Source of the DNA: Symbiodinium natans | Taxonomy: Eukaryota; Sar; Dinophyceae; Suessiales; Symbiodiniaceae | Length of the DNA stretch: 64,000 bases | Reading direction: 5' to 3' | Assembly (NCBI GenBank): GCA_905221605.1 | Contig: CAJNDS010002474.1 | Span: 272,501-336,500 of the forward strand | In this document: positions 1 to 10,935 of the stretch, one piece after another | Layout of the letters: each line of letters begins with the position of its first letter | Numbering within the stretch: the first letter of the stretch is position 1 | Made by a program: the position numbers and the translations under genes | The notes under the pieces: generated by a model | Seen by the model: the letters and a program-made list of their open reading frames with translations, nothing else | Told to the model about the DNA's origin: nothing | The model's database searches: none

Positions 1-829
1 AGTCGTGTCTTCAAAGCACCAACTTTGGACTCACAAGCACTGACATACTGACTTGAGTCTTGCATCGAACTGGACAGCATGGTGGACGTAAAGGCAGGTT
101 TGTCTTTCAGTATGGGTAGATCCCATCAAGGTTGAGCTTAAGCGGGCTCAAGATGCTCAAGCTGTGGCCTGCAAGCACAGGTGAAGATCAAAGATGGCTG
201 CAGGGGTGGACGTGAACAGTTTCAATGGAGATCCATCAAGGAACAAGAGTTCAAGGACGTGTTCCATCATAAGCAACATGCGAGAGCTTAAGTAAAGAGG
301 CTCTCGTTTTGATTCGTTCGGTTGCACTCATGCAGCTTCATGCAGGACCGCGAATCCTACCTCGGCCAGTCAACAAAGGCTCCTTCCCTGGCATGCGGCA
401 CGTTTGATTTCGCTGTTCGGCCTTTGACTGATGCATGCCGTAGAGCATGTAGACATGTTCTGCGATCTTGTCGTCTAGCGCTTGGATTTCAGCATGGGGT
501 TTGGGTTCGGGTTCGGGTTTGGGTGAATGTGTTTCAGCAGCTTCTGCAGCAAAATTCATGACCTAAGGCCGAGGCACGGACCATGCCTCGATTAGTCGTT
601 TTGGAAGAAACACCATTTGACTGAAGAGCAGTTTTTGATGTTCGGAGGTTGATGCTAACCTTCAGCGGCCCACGCCAACGTGAAACCTAGCTAGGACACT
701 TGGACCTTTGCGCTGCAGCTACAATCAGCTGAATGCCTTGCAAAGAAACCCAGCTTTGCTTGTACGAAGCTCCGTAGCAAGGATGCGACCCGGAAACCCG
801 GAAACACTTTCAAGTGGTAAAAAAGACAC
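1..829. other. No gene recognised
   Basis: Unique-looking sequence without an obvious exon. The short open frames here have overlapping rivals on both strands and no recognisable motif. A small run of GGGTTCGGGTTC-type repeats lies near 500-530. Confidence 0.4.
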
Positions 830-1366
830 ATGCCGCACTTAGTCTACGTACAGAACAGACATATATGGTCGCTTAGCACCAACGCTTGTTTGAGCCAACC
901 TATAGTCCAAGCCCCGCTTGACCAAAGAATCGGTGTATCCCATCGGGTGCAGCTTACACTCGACAAAGCGCCTTTGCCAAACTCGAAGCCAATCAAAACC
1001 AATGATCTTATTCCTCAGGGGAAAGGCATGCTTTGTGTCACGCAATTTCCACAAAGTTGGACAGCAACAAAGGCTGAGTCACCTCACTTCAGGCAGGACA
1101 TGACCCAGGTAGTTCCGATTGTACCACATGCAGAGGTCGGTCAAATGGGCAAGTTCGGCAAGTACTACTTGCACGACTGGTATGCAAGGAAGCGAGACAC
1201 TACGGCTCGTCACTCAGATGGCTACATCCATGTCGTGTCGCATCATTTTGTGGGTTGCTTGCTGCTGATGCAGCTTGCTGCTGATGCATTCTTAAGGCGA
1301 GCATCGCTGAAGAGCGCGGGGCCGTGCAGGCAGAGAGGACCCCCCCTCCGCGAGCCGAACCGTTGA
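830..1366 (+). CDS. Hypothetical protein, coding-like ORF of 178 aa
   Basis: An uninterrupted ATG-started frame with a mixed residue composition and no simple repeat behind it, which is unusual in this window. I recognise no family, signal peptide or membrane segment. The C-terminal quarter turns Arg/Pro-rich and may be read-through beyond the true exon. A competing minus-strand frame (1054-839) also looks protein-like, so even the strand is uncertain. There is no neighbouring gene to support a role. Confidence 0.28.
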   Translation: MPHLVYVQNRHIWSLSTNACLSQPIVQAPLDQRIGVSHRVQLTLDKAPLPNSKPIKTNDLIPQGKGMLCVTQFPQSWTATKAESPHFRQDMTQVVPIVPHAEVGQMGKFGKYYLHDWYARKRDTTARHSDGYIHVVSHHFVGCLLLMQLAADAFLRRASLKSAGPCRQRGPPLREPNR

Positions 1367-2475
1367 AACTTCATTCTCCTCAGGCTTACGAAGAGGAGCT
1401 GATGCAGGAGGAGCTCTCATTCTGCAGTATGCAGACGATCACGTAAAGCGTTACATGCTACATTGGTGCCTCGCCGTTGAAGGCCTTGGGCTTGAAGCCA
1501 AAGAAGCTTCTCCTCGCCAAGAAGCAGATGAATGAGGTGTGGTGACATTGTGTTGGCGCTCCAGTGGTCTCAGAATGTCGAGAGCGCTCGAAGTTTGTCA
1601 GGAGGAGCTCAAGGACCATTCTGCCGTTTCCTCTCATCCACTGTGCTGCGCTGTGCCATGCTATGCCAGTTCATGCATGCTAGAGTTGGTTTGGATGATC
1701 TTGCCGTAGGTGATGAGGGAAATGGGGCAACTTAGAAGGCGGACCGGCTGGCAACATCAAGACTAAGACCTGCAACGACCCTTCCATTGTCAAAAGCACA
1801 CCGCTTACAAAGGCAACGAACATACACTTGCACACTGGCACACTCGAGACAGAGCACGCATGTCTCCTTATGTGAGCGCTGCGTGACCCCAGTGCAAACA
1901 CACAGACGAAGGCCTGACTTGTCTTGATCCGAGGAGGCCTCGCATCAAGTGCAAGAGGGCTCCTCAGCCAAAGTCTGACCGGACAACCCCTCAACACAGA
2001 AGCAGACTTGGCTTGATGCGCCGTCAATGAGCTTGATGCGATGCCAGTGAACCTTGGGATTTGCAGCGCATCCGGTTAGGCCTCTGGCTTGTTAAGTCTG
2101 GCGCCTCTGATGACCTCCGGTTGCAGCTCTTCGCTGAACTCATGCCGCCTGCACCGGTCTGAAGGAGAGACAATCTCTCATCCGGGGCTGCTGCTCGGAC
2201 TTCGTTGCGCCCACTTCCGGTGCATGCCGGCAATCCATGTGACGTTTTTCTCCCCTTCCTCCTCAGTTTTGTGCTCGGCAGGCCTGCGGGGCTTTCAAGA
2301 AAAAACTCATTACGAGCTCGGCAGGAACCCGAACCCCCCTGCCCCCTGGCCCGCCGAGAGAAAACAAAGGGCTAAGCCTGCTGTAATCCCCAACCCGAAC
2401 CCGAATAGCCCCCCCCCCCCTCTCCCCAAAAAATTGTTTTACTTCGAACATCACCTTAGGGATTTGGATTTTTCG
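1367..2475. other. No gene recognised
   Basis: Several short open frames overlap on both strands and none stands out. From about 2330 the sequence becomes rich in CCCGAACCC-like runs and poly-C (2410-2422), which mark repeat-derived DNA. Confidence 0.35.
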
Positions 2476-2561
2476 GGCACTCCAGGGAGTCTCTAGGGGT
2501 TGGGCACTCCAGGGAGACTCTGGGGTTGGGGAGCACTCGGGGGTGGCACTCCAGGGAGTCT
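2476..2561 (+). repeat. Short minisatellite, GGCACTCCAGGGAGTCT motif
   Basis: The 17-base motif GGCACTCCAGGGAGTCT occurs at about 2476, 2503 (one change) and 2545. The spacers contain GGGGTTGGG-type runs. The motif contains the near-palindrome ACTCCAGGGAGT. No coding role is seen. Confidence 0.7.
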
Positions 2562-2897
2562 GCAGGAGTAGACCGGGCGAGGAGAAGCAGAGTTCCGGGC
2601 GAGGAGAAGAGATGAGTTTAAAATCTAACAACCCCACACCGACAAGCCCCAAAACCCCAACCCGCGCACAACCGGGAAAAACACTTTTTTTGGGGTCCCG
2701 AATCCGAACTCCCCGTCTGCACCCTTTGTCCAAGCATGCCCAATTGGGGGCAGGGGATGGGGGCGCACACATTTGTTTATTTGGTGGTCTTCATTCATCG
2801 TTGACCCCTTAAAAGAGCCCCACACCTTTTTGGACAGAGTTCTTTCGGCCGGGGGGGGGCGAGGGGGGCCTTTCTGCAGATTGTAGCGACTTGGCCA

Positions 2898-3310
2898 CAA
2901 AGTAGCTAACACGGCTCTGGGGTCCTTTCTTCGGGCTGCCGAGTAAGAAGAAGAACATGGCAAGAAGAAGAAGAAGAAAAAGAAGAAGAAGAAGAATAAG
3001 TAGAAGAAGAATACTAGGAAGAAGACGAAGAAGAATAAGAAGCAGAAGAAGAATAAGAATAATGAAAATAATGAAAATAAGAAGAAGACGAACAAGAATA
3101 ATAAGAAGGGAAAAAAAGGAAATAGTTCGAAGATGTCGAACAAGAGGAAGACGAAGAAACAGAAACAGGAGCAGGAGCAGGAGGAGCAGGAGAAGGAGAC
3201 GGAGAAGCAGAAGAAGAAGAAGAAGAAGAAGAAGAAGAAGAAGAAGAAGAAGAAGGAGAAGAAGAAGAAGAAGAATAAGAAGAAGAATAACAAGAATAAG
3301 ACGAAGAGCG
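2898..3310 (+). repeat. Dispersed repeat with imperfect (AAG)n array, copy 1
   Basis: About 70 bases (2898-2970) containing GCTAACACGGCTCTGGGG and a CCGAGTAAG motif run straight into an imperfect (AAG)n tract to about 3310. The same leader followed by AAG repeats occurs at 7069, so the microsatellite travels with a dispersed sequence. All six frames stay open through most of it, giving false poly-Arg/Lys/Glu and poly-Leu/Ser/Phe proteins. Confidence 0.85.
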
Positions 3311-4499
3311 TGAGAAGCGAGAATCGCTAATGAAGTTAAATGAGGTTGAAAATGCATGCTGTGAAGGGGAAGGATACGCAGCTCTTTCAGGAGTTCCTCA
3401 AATCCAAAAAGGAAGACACAGGTCGAGAGGTGATTGGCTCAGTCAGCAATCAGGGCACGGTGAAAGCGTTGAAGAATCGTCCCGTCTCAAGGCCATGGGA
3501 CCACAGAAGAAGGTCCTGCGAAATGAGTTGGGGGAAGAGGCTCAGAAGGGATAGGAAATGATCAAGTCTCAAAGTTGCGACCCCGGCACTTGGACCCGGC
3601 AGGTTGTGACCAGCAATGAAGACATGCTGGCGGAAGCCGTTCGCGATGGAACTTTGAAGGGGTTGGGGTCTGGATCTAAGTGCATGAACCACCCTTATAG
3701 CCTTAGCACCTAGCCGGTTGTGCAAAAGACTATTATGTGCCCTGTTGACTGATGGATGAAGACCTTAAGGTTTGCATCTCATCGTGATGCCAAGCTGGAA
3801 AGAATCAAAGCACAAACGCTTGGAACGGTTCTGTGGCGTGTGCTTACCATCTTGGGGTGAGGTGACAGGTCTTGCGTCCGGCATCTCCTGAACGGTCAGA
3901 GAGTTCATGGCATGCCAGGAAAGTGAGCTGAAGGGTCTGAAGGAGCTGCCCAAGGCTCCAGCAGCAACTCCACTGTTTCCCCCCTCAAGCGGCAGTACTT
4001 CGGTTACTAAGGAGGGCTCGAGTCAGCCCCAAGGTCACAGTAGCGAGACAAGGAGCGGCTACAACTCATTTTTTTAGCGACGATTTCTCTCCGTCGGAGC
4101 TGCTTCAGCAAAGCGCTTGTGGCACTACCGGGCGATAGGCATATGAATATGCATGCTCGTGACTGAAAGACACAGCTTGTTTACACATACAGTTCGGCAT
4201 ACTTGTAGATTGTGGATATTGGTTCGCGCGTACGCGCTTGACAGCTTCATGCTCCATCGAGCCTGTCAAGACTCCTCACTTGTTGTATTCTCAGAGGCCT
4301 CGACACACGGGAATCATCAGCAGGCTCAGCTACACCCACTCCCAGAGCCCGCGGGCCACTCCCCTCACTTCCCTTCCAGAAAATTACTTTCTGCAAGCCT
4401 CGAAACAGCAGCTTGAAAAGCTTCGTAACATGTAGCTGAAAACTGGAGTTTTGGACCCAAAGCATACACCACAACGCGGGTCCACATTCGCGCCGCATA
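3311..4499. other. No gene recognised
   Basis: Unique-looking DNA with only short competing open frames. A minus-strand frame near 3725-3450 and a plus-strand frame near 3330-3560 overlap and neither is convincing. Confidence 0.35.
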
Positions 4500-4970
4500 C
4501 CATGTAGTTGGAGCGCGGCGCGTTCCTGCCCGTGTGCTCTTCGGCACTTTTCGGCTGGAAACCTATGCTTTTTTCGGGGTTTTTATCCTTTTCCGAGGCC
4601 TCCGTCACCAGAAGTTTTTCAGGCCCTTTTCAACACGCGCTTCTTTTCGGGTTTTTGTTTTGGACACTTTTCCGCTCTTGGCTGTGCGTTTCTTCGGGTT
4701 TTTGCTTGTTTTTTTCTCTGCTGTTTGCACTTTCTTTCTTATATTCTTATTTTTGTTTGGTTCTCTGTCGTTATTTTTTTCCTTTTCCGCACTCTGTTTC
4801 TTCCGTGTTTTCGCTTTCGGCCACTTTTTTCGGTCTTGAATGGGCGTTTGTTCGGGTTTTTGCTACTCTTCCTTGCTCTTCTACCTTTTGTTCTCTCTTC
4901 ATGACCTCATTTCTGTGGCAACGTTCCTGTCGTGAACAAGGCCCAAACCCCGCACATTGAAACCCTTGAC
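4500..4970 (+). other. T-rich segment with repeated TTTTCGG/TTCGGGTTTTTG motifs
   Basis: Motifs such as TTTTCGGGTTTTTG and CTTCGGGTTTTTGCTTG recur several times. Similar TTCGGGTTTGCTTG motifs occur beside telomere-like DNA at 20.6-20.75 kb. This looks like a degenerate telomere-associated sequence leading into the array at 4971. The Phe-rich frames through it are composition artefacts. Confidence 0.5.
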
Positions 4971-5085
4971 TAAACCCTAAACCCTAAACCCTAAACCCTA
5001 AACCCTAAACCCTAAACCCTAAACCCTAAACCCCAAACCCCAAACCCCAAACATCCTAAACCCTACACCCTAAACCTAAACCCTT
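4971..5085 (+). repeat. Interstitial telomere-like array (CCCTAAA)n
   Basis: At least eight near-perfect CCCTAAA units, then CCCCAAA variants and degenerate units. This matches the C-rich strand of the TTTAGGG telomere type known in dinoflagellates and plants. Unique sequence on both sides makes it interstitial. Confidence 0.92.
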
Positions 5086-5418
5086 ACCTTACTTTCCGTC
5101 CGTGTTACCAGTGCGTGCGAATGGCCAGAGCATCCATGCCCGCACGATGATTCCGTCCATGTTGCCAGTGCGTCCGAATGGCCAGAGCATCCATGCCCGC
5201 ACGATGATTCCGTCCCTAAACCCCAAACCCTAAACCCCAAACCCTCTAAACCCTCTAAACCCTCTAAACCCTCTAAACCCTCTAAACGCTCTAAACCCTC
5301 TAAACCCTCTAAACCCTCTAAACCCTCTAAACCCTAAACCTAAACCCTTACCTTGCTTTCCGTCCGTGTTACCAGTGCGTGCGAATGGCCAGAGCATCCA
5401 TGCCCGCACGATGATTGC
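5086..5418 (+). repeat. Telomere-associated satellite, three copies, plus CCTCTAAA variant array
   Basis: A 60-70 base unit containing CCAGTGCGTGCGAATGGCCA and GAGCATCCATGCCCGCACGA occurs at about 5095-5150, 5151-5216 and 5357-5417. Between copies 2 and 3 lies an array of the telomere variant CCTCTAAAC at 5240-5330. The same unit recurs in opposite orientation at 32187-32275, also beside telomere-like DNA, so it is a satellite associated with telomere-like tracts. Confidence 0.88.
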
Positions 5419-5693
5419 AGACAAACCTGAACTGAACTGCTGCTGCCTGGAAACAAGAGACGCTTTCAGGCTTGGGGCTGGCGACTTCGAACTTTGGGGC
5501 TTGGGCGATTGTCAGGTTGTGAGTCCTAAACTACTTCATTTTGGCTAGTCTCCACTTTTTTGGGACTTTCTTGCGGCGTTTCTCTGAAGTATCGCCCCTG
5601 CCAGTGGTTTCGGCCTGTTGCCTCAGACAAATGCTTGTCCCGTACCGGGCAAGAATGCGCCGCGCACCATGTTGTTATTCTTGCTCTTCGGAT

Positions 5694-6065
5694 TCACAAA
5701 GCGGGGCGAGGGCTTGAGAGGTGAAAGGTGAAAGAGAAGCCTTGCAAAGTTGCCATCAGCTCTGAAACTTGACCGGACGCCCATTGCGAGTAAAGCTGCC
5801 TAGGAAGGAATTTGGGGCGCATGTCAATGTCCTGCACATGAACACTTTCGAACGCATTGAAATGCAGGTGCCGCTCAAGGGTGAAGTCATGAAGTTGGAA
5901 GTCAAAGCGGAGGCATTCACTTAGTGTGCATTTGAAGCGGTTCCAGTCGCCTGCGTGGTAGAACGCCTCACAACTGCCTGGCATTTGCAATTCAACCGCC
6001 TCAGGAGGATCAACGAGTAGACCTTGAGTGGCTTCACCTAGTGACAGAATGCCCTCAAAGGAAAT
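5694..6065 (-). CDS. Coding-like exon, unknown protein
   Basis: A minus-strand frame open for about 123 codons (6065 to 5694), ending in a stop. Its residue mix looks like a folded protein: a start like ILSLGEATQGLLVDPPEAVE, then many Phe, His, Leu and Asp and few low-complexity runs. The best-looking residues continue upstream of the first ATG (5990), so this is probably an internal or last exon rather than a whole gene. I recognise no family. The 276 bases to its right on the plus-strand map are the telomere-associated block. Confidence 0.42.
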   Translation of the reverse strand: MSFEGILSLGEATQGLLVDPPEAVELQMPGSCEAFYHAGDWNRFKCTLSECLRFDFQLHDFTLERHLHFNAFESVHVQDIDMRPKFLPRQLYSQWASGQVSELMATLQGFSFTFHLSSPRPAL

Positions 6066-6068
6066 TCA

Positions 6069-7068
6069 GCTGTAGCTATCTGTTTTTATTCGCAAGGGGG
6101 CAAGACCGGCATGATTGCTCATTATCCTGGAAGGTCAAGCAAGAAGTCGGTGCCGACTCAGGCGTGTGGAGTGCGGCATGCTGTATCATGGTCCACGTTG
6201 ACGAGCCTTGAACATTCTGATTTTTCACACCGCTGTGTTTCCAGGACTTCCGCAGCTGCGAGACAACCCCCAGCAGGCACATGCTGCCATCGTTATTCTA
6301 ATTCATCCCGAACGGACCTTCTTTTTGGACTGCCCCAGCACGTGTGACTACTGCCGTTGGCTCCATGCATTGCGAGCCACGTGCTTCAGAACAAGTATGG
6401 CACAACTACACTAGGTGTGAGCAATCCCGTTTGCGCCATGGCAGCATTCTCATGCGAGTTCCTTTGCTGAACATGTGCTCTCGGATGTGATGGACAAGGC
6501 GCGCTGCTCAGCTTGCTCAGGCAGATCCGTTCGCGTGTTTCTACCGGGAAGCTGCAACAAATTAGGACAATGCAAGAGATGAAGCCTGCAGAGGAGTGGC
6601 CGTCCAACTTCGGTCTACATGACGGCTGAGAGGGCAAATCCGTGACAGGTATGATGAAGTTCTTGATCATCGCGCTGTCGGGCGACGAAAGAAAGCATCA
6701 CTGGCTAGCTCTTCGCCGGCAGCATCATCTCTTTCTGGTCATGTTCCTGTGACAAAGCACAGGCGAAGCAGTAGTCAGCCTGTCGGCAGGTTATTGAAAC
6801 AGTTCGTTTGCAACTGAGGGCTCTAGCGCAAAGTCCGCGCCACTTCAGTCACTTGCACAACAATGGGCGCCTGATCCTCAGGAACATCTTTGGCTGCTCA
6901 TATGCCATGGGTTTGGTCTCAGGCAAGCCCACAGTGTTTCGGAGACGGGCGTGGCCTGGCCTATTGCGCATCGCACATTCTTGTAGTCTGCACCATCTGC
7001 ACATAGGTGTAGGACTCTACGATGCTATGGTCTAGGTCTAGACCATATGTTCAGCACGTCAGCACCAA
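6069..7068. other. No gene recognised
   Basis: Short competing frames on both strands (for example 6111-6347 plus and 6670-6386 minus) without recognisable motifs. No repeat structure seen. Confidence 0.35.
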
Positions 7069-7365
7069 ATCTCCACAAAGCGGCTAACACAGCTCTGGGG
7101 GTCCTTTTCTCGGGGTCCCGAGTAAGCAGAAGAAAATGGCAAGAAGAAGAAGAAGAAGAAGAAGAAGAAGAAGAAGAAGAAGAAGAAGAAGAAGAAGAAG
7201 AAGAAGAAGAAGAAGAAACAGAAGAAGCAGAAGAAGCAGAAGAAGAAGAAGAAGAAGAAGAAGAAGAAGAAGAAGAAGAAGAAGAAGAAGAAGAAGAAGA
7301 AGAAGAAGAAGAAGAAGAAGCACTGGATAAAGAGGATATGAAGAGAGAGAGAGAGAGAGAGAGAC
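7069..7365 (+). repeat. Dispersed repeat with (AAG)n array, copy 2
   Basis: The leader CCACAAAGCGGCTAACAC with GCTCTGGGG and CCGAGTAAG matches the leader at 2898-2970. It continues into a nearly pure (AAG)n tract from 7138 to about 7320, followed by a (GA)n run at about 7341-7364. The poly-Glu, poly-Arg and poly-Ser frames here are artefacts. Confidence 0.9.
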
Positions 7366-8020
7366 CCAGGGGAACGGAGGCGGAGTACACAGTATGCACT
7401 CAAATGAGGGTTTGCAGTGGTCTGAAGATCATGAGGCATGAATGATGAAAGGGTAGACGCAGAGTTGAAGAGTGCATCTGGAGACTGTCAACGTTATGTC
7501 ATGTCTCTCACAGCTGCGGTTGAGTGTTGCAATGCTGCAGTTTCCATGTTCACCACTCTTTTGAAGACAGGTGGCATTGGAGAAAGATGGATCAGAGCTG
7601 GACTTAAGCAGATCACCCAGCGACTATGCTTGGGAGACCGAGCAGGCCGGTTCTTTGATGTTCTCGTACTTTCACCACCCCTGCCTGAATCCCTGCGTTC
7701 TGCTCTCTGTTTTGTATGTGCATGAGTGCTCTCTACGCCCTATGCGAATGTTGCATCTCAAAATGGGGAGGGGCAGGGGTCACCCCGAAGCTCTGACCTT
7801 GCCTTAGGGTAGAACTTCTGAGAACTTCCTTGGAGCTTTAGAGAACAAAGAGATTCCGAGGCCCTTGAGCCGAAGCCTTCAGGATGAAGCCATGAATGTG
7901 TGGGAGTGGCACTAAGACGGCAAGAGACCTGTGCGCCGCATATCATGCTCCACCCGAAGCCCCAAAGGCCCGAAAACAAAGCCCCAAAGGCTCCCACCAA
8001 AGGAACAGCACAACAGTGGA
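7366..8020. other. No gene recognised
   Basis: Short overlapping frames on both strands. The plus-strand frame 7438-7725 has a plausible composition but no motif and no splice support I can judge. Confidence 0.35.
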
Positions 8021-8021
8021 A

Positions 8022-8112
8022 CAACATTGCATGCAAGAATGCATGCACGAAGAATGCATGCAATGTAAGAATGCATGCGACATTGCATGCGACGTTGCAT
8101 GCAACATTCTCC
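8022..8112. repeat. Palindromic minisatellite built on TGCATGC
   Basis: GCATGC occurs seven times or more in under 100 bases, in units such as AAGAATGCATGC and GACATTGCATGC. Since GCATGC is its own reverse complement, both strands read the same core, and either strand could fold into multiple hairpins. Confidence 0.85.
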
Positions 8113-8379
8113 AAGACGTGCTTGTCCGGCAACATTTGCAAATGCGCACAAGTGACTTGAACTCCCTGGACTTGACTTTGCAGTGAAGCCAGGTGGAGCT
8201 GTATTCTTGGCCAACAAAGGAAGAGTACATGGAGGAGGACCCGGGATGTCAAGGTGTTAAAGACCTTGACTTCACCAGTTTCAGGACTCTGTCATTGAGC
8301 CGGCAGCTTCATCTGCAGTTGAAGGCCTGAGTGGCGAGCATACTGACATCCGGGTTTAGGAGCCTCGCGCAAGCCGCAG

Positions 8380-9025
8380 TCCCCAAGAAGCTAAGCCTAA
8401 ACAACCCCCAAACCGCTAAACCCTAAACTTAGGAGCCTCCGGCTCAGGCCGCCGACCCAAGAGGCCCTAAACCTGTCAACGCCCAAAGCTCAAATCCCCG
8501 GGAGTGGGCGGGGGTGGGGGGGTGGGGAGGGGGGGGGGCGGGCGGGTTCGAGTCGCAAAGGGGGGGGTGGGTGGGCGGGGGGGTGGGGTTCACGAGCGGA
8601 AAGCAGCCCCTACCCCCTGTGGTGAACCGCCTATGGTCAGTGCGTTTACGCCGTGCGGGTGCGCGGTCCTCCATGAAAAGTTGTGCACCGACCCCCTCCC
8701 CCTTGGGAGGGTTCCTCCCCCAAAACCATCGCGGACCCTTGAAACGAACCCTAAAAAACTCTACCCTAAACCCCCGAACCCAGAATGTGTCAGCATTGGT
8801 GCATCCCCTTAATGGATAACCTCCGCCCCCCCCCCTCCCTTCCTCTGTCCCTCCTTTTTTAGGGATTTCGGCCTTTTCTTTAGAAGTTGAAAAAGTAAGC
8901 AAAAAGTCCTCTTTCCAGGGTTAAAGATATTTTTCGAAACGCAAAAAAAAACTACAAACACTGAAAACTGAAAACCCTAAACCCCTACACCCTGAACCTT
9001 GCCTTCCGGCTAACCCTTAAACCTC
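8380..9025 (+). repeat. Degenerate telomere-like tracts around a G-rich block
   Basis: CTAAACCCTAAAC-type units appear at about 8385-8430, 8745-8785 and 8970-9020. Between the first two lies a strongly G-rich block (about 8506-8600) with many runs of four or more G, a strong G-quadruplex candidate. Gly-rich frames across it are artefacts. Confidence 0.75.
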
Positions 9026-9540
9026 AGCTGCCCAGCCGGAAGCCCAAGCCAACGCGTGCGACAAGGGAAAGGATGCATTTTTTGGGCTGCCCTCCTCAGC
9101 TCTCCTCAGCCTGCCCACGCAGGCACGCAGGCACGCACGCACGCACAGATATATGACTGGACGTGTTGAGCTGCAACTTGCACGCAAGCATGACCACAGA
9201 TGCCGTTAAATCTGGAAAATTGAGGTGAGCAAAACTGAGCTGCACAAATCTGAGGATGCATATTCTTGTGGCAGCTGCTCTAATTTTTTTAGACGTTCTT
9301 TGAAGAGCTAGCTCGTCGCTCAAGAGTTGGGGCTAGTTGTGCTAGGCAAACACATTTTCCAACTTTTCACCGTTTTACAAGACCTCATTAGATTCATTGG
9401 ATCATATCTCATGATTCATAGAAGCAGAATGTGCAGTCTTCAACATGCTGCCAGTCACGACTGGGGCCACGTCTCACTGAGTTACACAAGTGACATGGTC
9501 TGGGGCGCCTGAGGAGATTTCTGCTGTAGTGAAACAGAGA
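9026..9540. other. No gene recognised; small CACG repeat
   Basis: A short (GCACGCAG)/(GCACGCAC) tract lies at 9116-9145. The remainder has only short open frames. Confidence 0.35.
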
Positions 9541-10640
9541 CATGTATGTCAATCCCACGGGTATATGAGTCTTTTCCGCTCACAGTAATCCCGAACCGAT
9601 ATCGCCTCAATACAAAAGCATGAAGCCTTTGATTGGTACTGAGCTATTCTGAAAAGGAATGCCAATATATGCAAGGGCTAGTTGCGTGAATTAAGTGGTC
9701 AAATTGCAATTACACGGGTTTTGACACCGCGCTTCGGACACGGCACTACACACGAGAAGAAACCCAGAATTCGACTGAGTAGACGCAGAAGAGCTTAGAA
9801 TCAAAATGCATAGACGAAAAAATGCTCAGAGTTAGAACGCGTGAGACAATCACTGTAATTCCTAAGCCTTAAACTTGTCAAATGTTTCAACCTGATCACA
9901 AGCAAAAGCAATAGTCAAAGTCCAACTCGTACATCAACGTGCAATGTCCACAAATTTTCCTGATGACCTTTCACATATAATTCGTCAGCTGATAGAAACA
10001 AAGGGGACGGATTGATGATAGTATTGTGCGAACCGTAAACGCCTCCTTTTATTCAAAAGTAGGTGATATTGTTGAGTGTAGAAGATTGTGTGATTCTGTT
10101 GCTACAGTTACACACAGTCAAATAACAATGAGTACAATAATGAATGCTTAGATGACACATGGAAATTTTGCATGTAATCAAGGAGAAACCTAACGGAATC
10201 AAACGAACTAGTGTTAATAACGCAGTATTAATAACACAGGAGATCGTCGCCCTTAATCCGGCATGTGGGGGACTCCAGAATGACACGGGTGCGCGTGTAT
10301 ATCGGGATATTCACACGAAATATGTACTATATACACATATATACACACACACATTCAAATATAGTATGATGATAAAGCCGATACAAATCGCTTCAAACTG
10401 GGGTGTTGCTGTATGTGAACGCCGAAAGTTCTGCAAATGCCTATTATTCGTGTTGAAGTTGCGTGGCGTCGCGAACCGGAATGCGGTCAGCCAAGTACAG
10501 CCATGGCACACATGATATTTGTCCTGTCAGAAGCAAGTGTATTTATGACTAATGCGAAACTAAACGGTATTTACAGTGACAGTGTCTTCAACATGTCTCA
10601 AGCACAGCAAGGTAGAGTTACAGATGCCAGAAGAGGAGGA
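9541..10640. other. AT-rich island, no gene recognised
   Basis: Visibly richer in A and T than its surroundings, with TATATACACATATATACACAC near 10325-10350 and many TAA/TTA triplets. The frames are mostly closed. The composition differs from the GC-rich satellites and coding-like pieces elsewhere. It may be an intergenic or matrix-type region, or an old insertion. Confidence 0.5.
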
Positions 10641-10680
10641 AATGTGATAGGTAGGAGGGTGGGGGGGGGGGAACACACTT

Positions 10681-10857
10681 GTATATCTCTCTCTGTTTCA
10701 TTCTCACGCACTGTTCTCCTCCCTCTCTCTCTTTCTGTCTGTCTCTCTCTCTCTCTGTCCGTCTGTCTGTCTCTATGTCTCTCTCGCTCTCGCTCTCTCG
10801 CTCTCTCTCCCTCTCTCTCTCTCTGTCTCTCTCTCTCTCTCTCTTCCATCTTTCTCC
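10681..10857 (+). repeat. (CT)n / (TCTG)n microsatellite
   Basis: An imperfect CTCT tract with interspersed TCTGTCTG and TCGCTC units. Minus-strand Arg/Glu-rich and plus-strand Leu/Ser-rich frames through it are artefacts. It is preceded by a G run at 10661-10670. Confidence 0.92.
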
Positions 10858-10935
10858 TTACTCGCGCTGGTGTTCCTTTTCTCCTGCTGCACAACGTCGG
10901 TACGACCTACATATTACATACTATACTATACATTA

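Noticed and set aside
2625-3357. Poly-Phe, poly-Leu, poly-Arg and poly-Lys frames
   Set aside because: Direct translation of the AAG array.
7025-7445. Poly-Ser, poly-Glu, poly-Arg and poly-Leu frames
   Set aside because: Direct translation of the second AAG array.
10598-10894. Arg/Glu-rich minus-strand frame
   Set aside because: Translation of the CT microsatellite.
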